Source: Cyanoderma ruficeps
Taxonomy: Eukaryota; Chordata; Aves; Passeriformes; Timaliidae
Length of the DNA stretch: 64,000 bases
Direction of reading: 5' to 3'
NCBI GenBank assembly: GCA_008694505.1
Contig: VZDJ01007749.1
Location: 360,048 to 424,047 of the forward strand
The notes beneath the pieces are model-generated. The model worked only from the letters and a program-made list of their open reading frames with translations. It was not told where the DNA came from and made no database searches. Shown in pieces: positions 1-12,627 of the stretch. The position numbers and the translations under genes were made by a program. Each line of letters opens with the position of its first letter. The first letter of the stretch is position 1.

Positions 1-3000
1 AACTTGAGTCTAGCTGGCAGGATCTGTCTACAAGTGATATGCAGGTGACTCTGTACTTCTTGCTGGTTTATGGTGTGCAAATTATGGCCTCTTATACAAC
101 AGCAGTAAAAGACTGTTAGTTCTGTTTCCTCTCAGACTTCAGATCTGAGTTCAAGCCTTGGCCTTTCAGATGTACAGGATGTCCCCCTGTAAATGGAGCT
201 GTTTCTCTGTCCAGCTATAAGTAAGAAGCAGGGAATGTGGGCTTTTCCAGACTCCTGAAGTCACTGGTGTTCCCACACTGTTGCTGGTCTCTGGGCTGAA
301 GTTGAAGTAGCTGCTTCGTGCATTTCCTCCTTGCTTTGCTGCCTTTCCTGCTCTGTAAAGTGGAGATGTTAATATCAGATGCATTTTCTTGAGTGCTCAC
401 ATAACAGGTTAAACGCCAAGCAGTATTTAATACCTTTACATTTTTAGTTGGCTTGTCGGGCTTAGGTGACACCCTTCCAGAGGCCTGATTTGGCAAAACT
501 TTCTTTCAGCCAGGCTGTTACCCTCCCTTTCTGCTAAGTGCTCCCACAACTACCGTGGCTAAGTTTTCCCCTCAAGTTGCTGGTGGTGGCCCAGGACATT
601 GCATTGTGTGGCAGTGCAAGGGACAGCTCTGTCCCTGAAGGGTGCTATCCTGGACCAATCGGGTGGAAATAGGTTTAACTGAAAAAGTATTTATTGCAGA
701 GATGTACTGTGACACATTGGTGAGTCAGAGGGAAATGCCACATGGCTCCACAGGCAGCTCTGGCGGTGGCAGGGAATTTCAGAGGTAGATAGGAGGAAGG
801 ATAAGCCAGGCATGAGGGAAACGGTTTACTGAAGAGACTAATAACCAAATACATACCAATAATGTGACCAGCAAACATGGAAGCACAGTGTTCTCAAATC
901 TGCCCTTGCAATTAAGCAAGGCATGCTTTAATACATTCTCGGTGTCAGATTCTGGAAAAAAATTGATGATGTTTTCCAAGAAGCAGAAGTTTCCACTTGA
1001 GTTCACCCTGGTGTGTACAATGGGTGTGTGTGATTCCCAGACAAAATAAGTCAAGAATTGCATCTTTGAATTTCTCTGGAGATAATGCATGCCCAGGCAC
1101 CACCAGGGAGAGTTCTTGGGCTCTAATCACTGAAGGGAAAACCAAGAGTCTGAAATTCTTAATATTTAACCCCAAATTTAGTCCTTCAAACTTTTCTTGA
1201 GGCAAACTAAGTCATTAGTTTAAGGTCTTCTTAGCTGTCTTACAGTTGAGGAAAACAAAGACTCTTCTTAGGTAAAATATTTTAAGTATTCCAGAAAAAT
1301 ACTGGAGCTCACAGCAAATCCTAACGAAAGAGGAGTCGAATTTCATTACGACAGTTTTGTTTTAGTGCGGGCTTGCTACAAATCCAGTTTATTAGGTGTC
1401 TGGCATGTCTCTCACCCCTAGAATGGCTTTTCTGTATGTGGGGATTTTCTAGAGAAAGCTTTGGATTATTCTTCAGTCTTCCCCAGTTTAGATTAAATTT
1501 CAGTTACAGCTACTTGGCAGTGGAGGCACAATGTTGGGAGCTCATAGTGGAGGCAGCTGGGCCTGGTTCCTGCAGTTGGAAGCCTACTGGACAGAAGGCT
1601 CCCTCTTTCAGCTGTGCAGTGGAGTGAGGGCACTGTGCTCTTCCAAGACTTCTGCAGAGTTTTGCACTTCAGGCAAGAGTGAAACTATAAACAAGAGCCG
1701 CTGTGTTCCTGCAGTGCCTGCTGACAAGGCGGTGAACGCAGTCCTTGCCTCAGGTGCCTGCAGCAGGGTATGTGAGACTCAGTGGGGATACTGCCATAAG
1801 TGCTATGGGATAATGTGTGAGAGGCTTCAGCCCCCAGCATGTGCTATGTCTGCAGCTGTTGCATGGAGATGCTGGGGGACAACTCAGTTGAGCTGATTCC
1901 CTCAGAGGGACTCATTTTGTCTCTTCTTTCATGAATGTCTCCCTGAATGTGCTGTCCTGGCATCATTTTCCCATCTGGGAATTAAGTGGCTTGCCTGCTT
2001 GCTGCTGCTTTGTTGCAGTTAAGGGTCTGTCCCCTACCGTGAAATGTCACCAGCTGGCTGATGGTGATGGATCCCACAAGTGCATGCAGTATATGCTGCT
2101 CACTGAACCAACCCCCATGTGACAGTCCAGAGCTGGATAACTGCTTCCATCCTGGAAAAGGAACAGGACCGGGCTGGCTGCTGGAGCTCTACAGCATTCA
2201 AGCCACAATGCACAAAATAATAACCAATGTTGAATCATCTGAGCAGAGCCATATCTGGCCAAAGAGGGCAAATCCAGACTAACAAATGTTTACTCTGTCA
2301 TTACTGGGAGGGTGGAGGCTTCTCACCAGCTCTTCTTCTGGTCAAGGGAGCAGAGATGAGGCTAAAATGTCACTTGAGGACATATATTTAGAGTCTGGCA
2401 CTTCTCTTTGTTCCAGTGTTCTTAGTAGTCATTCTGTTGCTGTTCTACACGGAGTGGTTGCAACTACCTTAAAACAAAAGCTGCCTGGTGTTTGTGATTT
2501 TTTCCTTTTTAAGTATGTTTGTGAAACCGTTTGTGGCTGGTACAGGCCCAGGGTTGAAGAGGGAGCCCTACAGTTACAACAGTAGATCCTCTTTTTGTAG
2601 GATTGCACTGTCTTGTTTCAGCCCATACTGTAACAGAGCTGTAGGGTGTTCTCAGATGGAACAAATCTGCATTGTCCCTGGTAACACAATGGCTGCTAAT
2701 GTCAGCTTGTGTCATGAATCCAGGGGTTGTACAGCAGCTGTGAAAAGGGGTAGCACCACCTACTAACAGCCTTTTCTTTGGAAAGCTAAGAAATCCAGTT
2801 GTCACTATTGTCTCTTCAGCTTCTGGTCAGTCCCAGTTATCAGCTGAAGTTTTACAGTGAATTTTGAGTTTCCAGGCTAAATACTTTCAACATTTTTGGA
2901 ATCTTAACTGACTTGCTAGCAGTGCTCAGATTCTTTTTAAAGAAATAACTTGTCTCCTAACTTGGAGACATGTTTCTGGCTGTGTAGAAGCACAAGCAAA

Positions 3001-5349
3001 TGCACATGACTGCACAGTTTGCATCAACCTGCAGCTCTATTGCTGCTGCTTCTGGATCTAAGCTGAGCATTAACCTCTGCTTTCAAAGTTACCATGACTT
3101 GCTGCAAGGGAATTATTTGTCGTAGTGTTCAAGACTATTTTCTTGAATTCACTTTGGATTTGTCCTTAGTGAATAATAAAATAGCTGCACTGTTTGCTTT
3201 GTTAGGTTAACTTTGTATTATTTAGAGTCTTCCCAAAGAGGCTCTTGCCCACACCAAACACAGGAACATGAGGAGAAAGACCTTTATTCCTCATTAGCTC
3301 TCAGTCACACTCTGACGAAGTGCAGTGTCTCTGTATGGAGGAGGTGACACAGGAATGAGTCACTTTGAGTCCATGTTTGCACTGTTGCCTGACTTTATCC
3401 TGAAATAAGCTTTCTCCATGTACTTTCCTCACCTTGTTGGTGATATGCAGAAGAATGCCACACAGCTGAGGCACAGTGACTGAATTGCTGTGCTCCTGTC
3501 CCAGAGTAAGTACAAGCAATTCTGCGTAGATTACCACTTACAGACTGACCATGCATTGTAAATCTTGAGGGAGGTCCCCTTATATTTAGGTAAGTCCTGA
3601 AAAAGCACTGTTCTCCATCCTAAAGAAAAGCTGTCGCAGATTGCTGATTTATGAGATTGCCCTGGTTTTCTGCCACCAGCACATGCCAGCTCTACATACC
3701 AAACTCTGTGATAATAGATTCTGCCAGCTGTGCCACCTCTCCTCACTAGGTTAGCAGTGCTATGCCAGCCACCCAGAGTTACAGGAGAAGGGATGTTGAT
3801 AGAAAAAGGAAAATCTGGGCTCATCTGAAGTCCTCCATGGTAGGCACTGGTCAAGGCTTTAAAAAATCCGCACACATTAAGGTAGGTGTCCAGTCCATAA
3901 CCATCTCTCAAAGACAGTGTGAGCACTGAGCAGTTCCCGTGCACCTCTGTCCCCCTGGTTTTGCAGCTGAACTCTGCTGATTCTTGAAAATGAAAGGAAA
4001 TCCCTTGAACTCGCATTTTGGGGCTGAAGATAAGTTAAAAAAAAATGAAGAACAGCCTTTAGCCTTTTTCAGTTGTGTGTCTCACCTGCTGCTGTACCCA
4101 GCTTTTGGTACTGCTGACTGTACTTGTAGCAGTGATGTGTCATGGTTTGCACAGAGGGAGGAAGGCAGTTTTCCTTCTCATAGATTGATATGAGTAATGT
4201 CATTTGAATTTGGAAGACAAACAGGGAGGAAGCAGGATTCTAAAGGAATCTCATTGTTTATACTGTGTGTAGCATTTTGAACAGATAGAGTTGTTCAGTA
4301 CTGGGCAGGCTTCAATTTGGTCTTTACTGCTCTGACCATGATGTCCTTCGAGCAGTGCCTGCTGGCTTCCCACATTTGCAGAATTCACTCTTGCACAACT
4401 GCTTTTAAGCTCTCCAACTTCGTGCAGTCTGAAAACAAAACTCAGATGTAAATGCTTCTACTTTTTTTTCTGTCTCATTCCCAGAAAAGCATCAGACTGA
4501 AAATGCAGTTCAGCCTTTTGTCATTCTTGCTAGGTCTTGTCCTCTTTATTGTGTGCAGCTGCCTTTAGCAGCAGATTGATAATGCTGCATGTGCATCTCT
4601 TGTTCCAGCTTACACAGGGGAATATGATACCACTCACTACAATTTCCCAGCTGATTCCAAGGTGGGTGGGAAATGCTGAGAAGGCTTGAGCTTGCTTTAA
4701 AAACTGCTGGAGTAGGTGCTGGGAAGTAGAGACTTCAACTGTTAAGACTTGCAAGTTCTCTGTTTGAAATACTGAATTCAGAGCAACTTCCCAAAGTTGG
4801 TTTGTTCAGGTAAAAACTATCACTGCAATCCCAGTACCCCACTACATTTCCCTTGATCTCTAAACTGAGTCCATGTGATAGGTATGGAATTTGGCCAGTT
4901 TTACCTCTGTTCCTAAAGCTGCTAGCAAGCATGCTGGAAATGGCTGGGAAACTTTGAACAGTAGATCCTTGTGGGCTTTGTCCAGCCAGCCTGAAACGGG
5001 GAAGAAAATTAAGCTGCTGTAATGCCAAAGGATCTGCTGCAACTGAATCTCAGAGAACAAGGAGTTGGCGTGCCTCTGTAAAACTCACCCAAAACAATGT
5101 TCTGGTGTAAGTGGGATTGTGCCTTCTTGGGAATAGTTTTTGGTTTGGCAGCCTGCTGTGGGCAGCAGCAAGACTCCAGATTCTTTACTTGGCTTTGGAA
5201 AAGAGGATTTGCAGCCTTTTCTGACGAGACTCTCATGCCACAAGTGACTATTGCAAGAATCTGTTGTCTTCTAGCCTTGGATTTAAGGTTTATGTAGCTG
5301 GGAAAATTAGGGGTGGAAGGCCTGAAGGTGATTGTTGTGGTCTTTGCAG
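1..5349 (+). other. Probable DSTN intron 1 (3' part), no coding exon seen
   Basis: In DSTN and cofilin genes the first exon carries the 5' UTR and only the initiator codon, and the second exon begins with codon 2. The exon at 5350 starts exactly at codon 2, so the sequence before it should be intron 1. There is no CpG-rich block in this stretch, so the promoter and exon 1 are probably left of the window. The short open frames on both strands show no family resemblance and no splice-site support. The intron ends in a normal pyrimidine-AG acceptor at 5348-5349. I see nothing else I can name. Confidence 0.7.
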
Positions 5350-5657
5350 GCCTCTGGAGTACAAGTGGCCGATGAGGTGTGCCGTATCTTCTATGACATG
5401 AAAGTGCGGAAGTGCTCCACGCCGGAGGAAATCAAGAAGAGAAAGAAGGCTGTCATCTTCTGCCTCAGTCCAGATAAAAAGTGCATTATTGTGGAGGAAG
5501 GCAAAGAGATTCTGGTGGGAGATGTTGGAGTGACAGTCACCGACCCTTTCAAGCACTTTGTGCAGATGCTTCCCGAGAAGGATTGCCGCTATGCCTTGTA
5601 TGATGCAAGCTTCGAGACCAAGGAATCCAAAAAAGAAGAGCTGATGTTTTTCTTGTG
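5350..5657 (+). CDS. DSTN: DSTN coding exon 2 (residues 2-104)
   Basis: Acceptor AG at 5348-5349, donor gtaag at 5658-5662. The exon is 308 nt and opens with codon 2 (Ala), as expected for this family. It encodes the phospho-acceptor Ser3, the KKRKK nuclear-localisation motif and most of the ADF-homology core. It ends two bases into the Trp104 codon. Confidence 0.97.
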
Positions 5658-7168
5658 GTAAGCCGCCTTCCCAACTCTCATCCCTAACATACAGTCCAGG
5701 TTCTGTGGGTGAGGTCTTTGAGTGTTTGTATTGCCCAGGCTGGGAAAATGGTGGGCTTAAAGTGAGCTGGGCAGCCTGATGCCGGTATTCTGGAGCCATG
5801 AGATGTTCCCCTTGTCCATGGTGGGTAGTATACCGTTTCTGTCTAGGCTGGATAGTCGGGGTCACTAATTTCACTCTCTGTGGTGTCTCCCACTAGGGCA
5901 CCAGAACAAGCACCTCTCAAAAGTAAGATGATCTATGCAAGCTCCAAGGATGCAATCAAAAAGAAGTTTCAAGGTATGTATACAACTAATGCTCCTAACT
6001 CTGCTGTGTCCCTGGAGTACACAGCAAAGCTTAATTAGTTTAGATTTGGGGTGGGGTTTTTTTGTTGTTTTTTTGACATACTAGTGAGAAGTGAAGTGTC
6101 ATACAACCAAGCTAAAATGATCTCTGGCTCAAATTTACATTATCTGACAAAATTTCAGAGGCACTAGGACAGTGGTCAGGACAAGAGCAGGTTTTGCAAT
6201 GTGTGGTGGACCATATGGAGCAGCACCATACAGGCTAGAAACCATTAGATTCATGACACAATGCTGGGTTGTGTGCAGAACTGCCTCAGTGGCAGAGCAC
6301 TTTTATCCCTGTGTCGGTTAAAATGCAGTCTCATAAACTGACTATGCTGTAGTAAGCCAGTCTGGATGATGACCAGGTAGCACTCTTCAGCTCCTCAGTC
6401 TGCACTGTTCGAAAAGCTTGCACTGTGCAAGACTGACAGGACTGTTGTGCAGCCGTGCCAGCCTTCATAGGATGGCTTGCCCAGGGACTGGAACTGCCAT
6501 GGGAGAATGTTTTGTGCTGTACATGTGGAAGGCGAGAAAAAGAAATCCCGAGGAAATTCTGTTTTTCACCATACAAGGCCAATATGGGTTGGGCTGTCCA
6601 GCCTTAAAAAGGAAAAGAAAGCACTGTTGATTGCATAGCCCAGCTCCCAGTCTCTGCCTCTCAGGTTTGCAGTGTGAATGCTTTCAGTCACCTCTGCAAA
6701 GCCAGTGGAAGCTCAGTGAGCCTCTCCATGTGCTAGCCTGGAGCTCCCTCCCCTGCTGTATCCAGGGCAGCGCAAGAAATGAGAGGCTTGCTCTATGAGC
6801 CTGCCATGAAAGGCCAACAGTCTGAGCACTGAGCTAGTGACAGATTTCTCCCTACATGTCCCTTTAGTGACATTTGGTGTGCAGCCAGATGTCTCCTGGG
6901 ATGTGTCAGGGAAAAACCATGAAATTCCCTAAGCTAAGGCAGGACTTGTCTGCTTGAGTGACTGGATTGCTTCTTCTAATATTACTACTAGGTATGTTTC
7001 TTTGATTGCTTACCAGCATGTTGAAATACTGCATTGAGTCTTTTGCCTCTTTTTTTAGGCATAAAGCATGAATGCCAAGCAAATGGGCCAGAGGACCTGA
7101 ACCGAGCTTGCATTGCTGAGAAGCTAGGAGGCTCCCTAGTCGTAGCTTTTGAAGGAAGTCCCGTGTAG
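5350..7168 (+). CDS. DSTN: Destrin (actin-depolymerising factor), exons 2-4, start codon exon missing
   Basis: Destrin binds G- and F-actin in the cytosol and severs and depolymerises filaments in a pH-dependent, phosphorylation-controlled way. The coding sequence is 5350-5657, 5897-5973 and 7059-7168. It gives residues 2-165 and ends in TAG at 7166-7168; with the missing Met the length is 165 aa, the usual destrin length. One ADF-homology domain fills the protein (about residues 4-153). Visible landmarks are Ser3, the LIM-kinase site in this family; the basic nuclear-localisation motif KKRKK at 30-34; and the actin-binding long helix around residues 112-127. The sequence is nearly identical to mammalian destrin and distinct from cofilin-1/2. 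The codon split at Trp104 (TG|G) and at Gly130 (G|GC) confirms the intron phases. Exon 1 is absent from the window, so the gene is partial at its 5' end. Confidence 0.97.
5897..5973 (+). CDS. DSTN: DSTN coding exon 3 (residues 104-130)
   Basis: Acceptor tag at 5894-5896, donor gtatgt at 5974. The 77-nt exon completes Trp104 and encodes the long actin-binding helix ([17 protein letters not shown]). It ends one base into Gly130. Confidence 0.97.
5974..7058 (+). other. DSTN intron 3
   Basis: Intron of 1,085 bp between a gtatgt donor and a pyrimidine-rich acceptor ending at 7058. I see no further exon, repeat or RNA gene in it. Intron 2 (5658-5896) is only 239 bp. Confidence 0.85.
7059..7168 (+). 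CDS. DSTN: DSTN terminal coding exon (residues 130-165)
   Basis: Acceptor AG at 7057-7058 after a long T tract. It completes Gly130, then reads [20 protein letters not shown] and on to the conserved C-terminal [11 protein letters not shown] and TAG at 7166-7168. Mammalian destrin ends SLIVAFEGCPV, so the end is intact. Confidence 0.97.
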
Positions 7169-7279
7169 ATGTCATACAGTGCCACAATTCTACAAGCATT
7201 CCATGTTTTAATAGATCAGTTATATAAAGCAAACATTCTAGGCAAGGGTTTCACTAACAGTAGGGAAGCTGTCTTGTAG

Positions 7280-7332
7280 AATAAAGTAGATTTTGGAGAT
7301 GTAGCTCGTATGTACAAATGACCCTAAATAAA
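7280..7332 (+). terminator. DSTN: Proximal DSTN polyadenylation signals
   Basis: Two AATAAA hexamers (7280-7285 and 7327-7332) lie 112 and 159 bp after the stop codon. A T-rich and GT-rich stretch follows at about 7350-7380, as expected for a downstream element. Confidence 0.6.
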
Positions 7333-8389
7333 TCAAATTAAGGATTTATCTTGGTGTATTAATATTTGCATTGGTTGTCCAGCCCAGTACTGTCCCCAAT
7401 GGATTAACACTAAAGGTTTCCAAAAATTTGAGCGGTGTCTCACGAAAGGTGGAGATGTAAGAATGATCTGGTTCCTGTTCTTGCCTTTCTAAATAGTAAC
7501 AAGTGAAATTCAAAAACTTTCCCCTGTAGCCATTTAAGACAAAACTTAAAACCTGTAGTTTAACTTCAGCTAAAGCAGCCTGTTAGCACCAAAACTGGGT
7601 TAAATTCTTAGTGCTTGCAGTTGCAGAGCTGTACTAAAAAAGCCTAATTATGAAGCTAGACATAAAACAGACACACTTTTTCTGGAGAGATAATCCTAAT
7701 CCACTCTCTTGTAAACTCACGGTGCAGTAATAATATTTAAAGGTTCACTTGTTCTGTAGATTTAATTTTCTTGCTAAGAAGTGTCTTGAGGTCTCTTTCT
7801 TCCTGGGTGATTCTATAGAAATTGCTTTTTCTGTTGATATAGTTTAATTTAGAACTATCTTTCTCTAATATACACTTACTGGTGGATCAGATGGCTTCTG
7901 AGGCTTTTATGAATGCAGATTCTTATATCAGAGCTCTCCAGTTATGGATAGTAAAATGAAAAGGAACCACAACTTAAAAAATGGTATTTTCAGCCTGTCT
8001 TTGGTCACTTGGTCCATTTGTCCATGATTACTATTGATTTAACTTAGTAGAACCAATCAGCCTGACTAATACGGCTTGATCTGGGCTTTTTGTCTGTTAG
8101 CTTCTTTAATTCTGTAGAAATGCATGGAAATATCACCTACTAGAAAGTTTGACCTGAAATGCCTTTTGTATGGGGGGTAGAGAACATTCCTGTGCCAGCT
8201 ACAGAGATCTTAAAAGCTTCCATGTTTCATCAGTGGTTGATTAAAGCTGTTTCCTTCGTGTAATGTGTACATGGGAGTTGCATAGAGTTTTCTTGTATGT
8301 CTGTAGAGAAAAAGAAAAAAAACCCAAAACCCTTAGCCTCCAGTGCATTACTGTGATATGTTCTGTGCGTGCCAAATTTGAACAGCCTA

Positions 8390-8395
8390 AATAAA
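8390..8395 (+). terminator. DSTN: Distal DSTN polyadenylation signal
   Basis: Single AATAAA about 1.2 kb after the stop codon, at the right edge of the AT-rich UTR-like sequence. It would give a long 3' UTR isoform. Confidence 0.45.
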
Positions 8396-8410
8396 TGGGC
8401 TTTCCCTCCC

Positions 8411-11400
8411 CTGGGTCAGTGACTGATTGCTCTCCAGCCTCGGGATCAGCCCTCCTGCAGCGTGGCTGGCACTGCTGGATCTGGGTAAGCACTTAGGGAG
8501 CTGCTGTGCCTTCTGCAGCAATTGCCCTGCCCTCGGGAGCAACAGGCTGGAAGGAGAGCTGGTGAAGCTGGAGGGATTTGGGGGGGAACGCAGGTTTGTC
8601 TCTGCAGTGTGCTCCCCTCTTTGGCTCTGCATCCCTGTGCAGGCTCCAGCTTCCAAACAGCACCTCTCTCTGCCTTTGGGCTTTGGGCCCAAATTCCCGT
8701 TGGTTGGGGGCTGTCCTGGGAGCCATCTCCCTGTTTGCAGTCTGAACAGCCAGAGCCCAGCCATGTGTTGGTTGTTCTGCACTGCCTTCCCTGTGAGGAC
8801 TGAGGGAGCTTTCTCTGGCCAGGCCCACAGAGCCTGGGCAGTCACAGGATGGCCCTTCCTCCCTGAGCTGTTCACAGCTGTGCAGGTGTCCCCTCATCCC
8901 CTGGCTGAGCAGTACAGTGCTGTGCTGCTGTGTTTGGGGACCAGGGCAATAATGGGCCTAACTCAGCATGTGCCCTCTCTGGCCAGGCTACATGGTTAAA
9001 ACCCTTTATTAAAGACAGGCATTGACTGACTGCTCTGACTTAGCACCCATGTGAATCACAGGGCTGAGAGCACAAGGTTTTCTGATGCAAAGGAATCCAT
9101 TGGAGTGCGGCTTCCCAATTCCGAGCAAAGCAAACCGGCCTGGATTCTGCTGGGGCTTCTAGCCTGTCTTTCAGCTGGGGCCTTGCTCAAGTGTGTAATG
9201 ATCCTCATAAACAGCTCCTCTTCACCCAGGTGTTTGCAGTACTGATCTCTGTCCAAAGTCCAGGTGGAAATAAGGAAACCAGTGTGACACACTAGGAGTG
9301 GTGCTGCCTGACAAACAGGCAACTCTTAGCCAAGCTCCAGCTGCTGGCTGGTGCCTCCAAGCTGCAGGCATCTTTATCTAGCCCAGGTCATGCTGTGGTC
9401 ACTTCTGCCTGAGATTTCCTTGGTCAGAAAATGGTGCAGGAGACACTGCAAAAGAGGAAGGATGTCAGACCTTTACGGTTGGAGAGCATTTCCACAACGT
9501 GAAAGCCCTTAGATCAGGGGCTTGGGTTCAAAGTACTTTAGTCCCGGAACTGAGTGATAAGAGGTGACACTTTGGGCCTTGGCTGGGTGTGGTGCCATAG
9601 CTTCAGCCAATTTGAGAGTCTGGCTGCTTTTAGGACCCTCACAAGAAGTCCCAAAGTGTATTGATCTTTGCTTCAGAGCTAACAGTAACTCTTAATCCTC
9701 AGAGCTGCAGTGCTCTGGGCTTGTCCACATTGTGGGGTTTGCTGGCCAAACTTCCCCTCTCAAGGTTGTTTGTCCTGCTTTTCAAAGGGATGAAATTCTT
9801 GTGACTGTTTTTAAGTTTTCTCCCAAATCACCCAGACTTTAAGAAAAGGCAAGACAAGCAGGGAGAGACAATGTGATGAATGTTTCCTCTGACTTGGTGG
9901 GTTGCTGGTGGGAGAAATCACTTCCTAACATAGGTACATGAAGAAAAAGATGGAGTTCAGGTGAAGGAGGCAGTTCAGTCACACAAGCTCAGCAGGACTT
10001 GCCCAGGTAGTACAAACATTTTGAAGTCCACATGCAGGCAATGGTTTCCCAAAAGCCATTTTTGTCTATTGGGCCTGTCAGAAGATGAAATGGAGACTGA
10101 TAACTCAGGCCTAAGTGTAAAGAGCAGGTAGTGTAAATGTAATTTACAGCAAAGGTTAAATTGAGTGCCTTCAACTGTGCCTTGATAAGCCCAGGAACCT
10201 AGGCTGAAAGGTAATTCCAGGCATGGCTGAATCAGCAGAAGGATCCAGTGTTCTTATTCCAAGGCACTCCAGCTGAGCAACTTCTTGATCTTTATCAATC
10301 AAGGTACCTACCTCCCTGTAGTGCTGGGGCTGCTGTGAGTCATGGACTGACAAGCACCAAGCCTGGGTGGCTCTCCTGGAGGAAAGGAGGTGACTCTGGG
10401 TGGGCACGTGGAAAAACCCCACCAGCTGTGGGAAGAGCAGAGGCTGGCCAGGCTTCTCAGCTCCGTGTGCTCTTGGGCAAGGTGTGGCTTTCTCCTGGCC
10501 CCTCAGGATGTCCTTCCCCTTCCATCAAGCTGCCAAGGGAATTAAATGGCAATAGTACCATTCTAGGTGTAAAAAAATCAGCTAAATGTTTTTCAGCTTT
10601 GCTTCACAAGAACAGTCCTTCTCTTTCTTCTTAAGACAGCCAGCCTGCTGTTGTGTGCTAGAAGGTCATCATGTGCCCCAAGGGTGGGGACACTGGACCT
10701 GCTCTGGGGCAGTCTTTAGAGCCCCACTGGAGCCAACCTGTTCTGTGGTACACTTGAAACACCAGCTGCCCTTCCTGCACTCGCTGTTTTGGAGTCTGCT
10801 ACAACTTCTGTGGGCAGGCCTGGGTTATCTTCTGTCTGTGCAGGGGAGCTCACAATAAAGGAAAGAATTGTCACAAAAGCAAAAACCTGCAAAACCAAAG
10901 GAACTGTGTCACTTCCCAGCACTTGTGGCTGTGGAGCCTTTCCTCCCTGTGGCTCTGGGGCGTGGGAGCCACCCTGCCATGCTGGATAGCTCTCTCCAGC
11001 TTCTGGGTTGGGTGGGGGTTTTGTGCAATCCTGATGCAGTGCAGGCATTCCCTTACTTCTGAGGAGCTTTCAACAGGTCAGGCATGCTGGGCTGGGGCAA
11101 GTGACAGTGCTGGCAGGCTGAGGTCACCAGTGACCCTTGATTCATGCATTCCTCTACATGTGCCCTGAAGTCCAGGAAGATAAACCACAGGCTAATACTG
11201 GCTGTGGGGCAAAGGTCTGCTTCCTGCGTTTGTTCCTCTAGGATGGGGAGAGCAGCCCCACCTGCCCCCTGTTCTGAGACAGGGAGTGGGGGGACACACA
11301 CAATATTGGTGGCAGAGGTGGCTCTCAGCTCCCGATTTTTTTAGCCCTTTTTTCTTACCTGGTCCCAGCTGAGTCATATACAGTCCTCCTCCACCCTTCA

Positions 11401-12180
11401 TCATGGCCCCAAAAGCCACAGTGCTGAGGGAGGGACAGGATGACTCAGTCCTGTGGAGTCTCTGGTGTGCAGTACAGGGGTTGGTCACACTCTGGCCTTC
11501 CCCAGGAACAAAATGGAAGCACGTCTGCCTCTCATCCTCCTTCCTGACCTTGGCTCTTTGCACACAGTGGAGGGACTGAGGGGCCTTTTCCTCCCCTCTC
11601 AAACCCTGCTGTCAGCACTGGGCTCAGCAGCTTTATGGTGGGGGGACAGGCACCAAGCTGTCACGTGGCCTCTGCCATTTCTTAAGAAACCATCTTGAAA
11701 ATAAAAAAGGGAAAAAAAAGAACAATAAAAGAACAATTAAAAAAAATAAAGCAAAAAGAAGGGAGAGCAGAGGGCTGGAGAGCCTGACAGTAACCAAGGG
11801 CCACCACCACACAGCACCCACAGGGACGGATTACTGGGGAGCACTGAAGTTTAAAGCATGCAGGAGGAATGGTCCCTGTCCTCACCATGCACCTACTGCC
11901 ATGGCAGAAGTGTCAATCTCTCTGCCAAAACCCACACAAGGAGCCCAGCCCTCAACCGTAAGTGGGAAAACACAGTGGGAAGGAATAGTTTCTCTCCTTT
12001 GCTTGTAGCGAATCAAAACGTTCTCTGACACAGCCAGCAAAGGGGGGGAATAAAGAATAATCTGGCCAAAGCAGTGTCCTTCTTCAGTGACCCCAAAGCC
12101 CCACCTGGCTTGCAAACTTAAAAAACCCAACACAAACCTCCCCCCAAGAAAAATAAAGCAAGGACAAGCTATCTTCACTA
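8411..12180. other. Tail-to-tail spacer between DSTN and RRBP1
   Basis: About 3.8 kb between the outer limits of the two convergent 3' UTRs. It has no supported coding exon. It contains an A-rich tract near 11.7 kb and one exon-like interval on the - strand (11359-11423), discussed in the findings. Otherwise I see nothing identifiable. Confidence 0.6.
11697..11763. repeat. A-rich low-complexity tract
   Basis: Almost pure A with scattered G, T and C on the + strand. There is no unit periodicity. I see no SINE or LINE body attached to it, so it is not evidence for a retrocopy. Confidence 0.7.
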
Positions 12181-12284
12181 CGTCATTTTAATTGCATCAA
12201 CACCCAGAAATACACGTGCCAAGAGCCACCCATCCAAGAGGGCATCCTTCCATGGTGGGTCTTACTTTCACACTCCTTTCACTC

Positions 12285-12300
12285 AAAAAAAAAAAAAAAA
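12285..12300. repeat. A16 homopolymer
   Basis: Sixteen consecutive A on the + strand, followed by a further A-rich and AT-rich stretch to about 12330. Likely variable in length and hard to assemble. Confidence 0.85.
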
Positions 12301-12593
12301 GAAAAAGAGGAAAAAATATATAATTATAATTGCACTGGTTGATGTACAAACACAGTCTTCCCTTTTCACACACTGGTGGGTTCTGCTGGAACAGGAGGGT
12401 GAATCCCCAGCACATGCCTGTTGTGGCCACAGCAGCTTCCCAGGAAATGAAGAGTTGTACAAAATAGTATGAAGATTTTCTTACAAACTGCAGTGTTTAC
12501 TGATTGGTTTTGTGGTTGGGGTTTGTTTTTTTTTTTTGTATGTTTTCTTGTAAGTTTCAAAACTAGGTTTTGGGTTACTAATGGCTTGTATCT

Positions 12594-12627
12594 TTTATTT
12601 ACAGTAAATTCAGCAAAAAATTTTATT
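12594..12627 (-). terminator. RRBP1: RRBP1 polyadenylation signals
   Basis: Two TTTATT hexamers on the + strand (12594-12599 and 12622-12627) read AATAAA on the - strand. They are about 485-520 bp after the literal stop codon, a plausible 3' UTR length for this gene. Confidence 0.55.

Larger units (their letters stand above)
7169..8410 (+). other. DSTN: DSTN 3' UTR (3' limit uncertain)
   Basis: AT-rich, non-coding sequence directly after the stop codon. Canonical AATAAA signals occur at 7280-7285 and 7327-7332, and a third at 8390-8395. Short isoforms ending near 7.3 kb and a long isoform ending near 8.41 kb are both possible. The base composition changes to GC-richer sequence just after 8400, which favours the long form as the outer limit. 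This is inference from sequence alone. Confidence 0.6.

Noticed and set aside
1..5349. Search for DSTN exon 1 in the left flank
   Set aside because: There is no CpG-rich block and no ATG followed by a convincing donor in a promoter-like setting. Exon 1 is more likely outside the window.
11697..11763. A-rich tract as the tail of a processed retrocopy
   Set aside because: No recognisable coding sequence precedes it on the + strand and no flanking target duplication was found.
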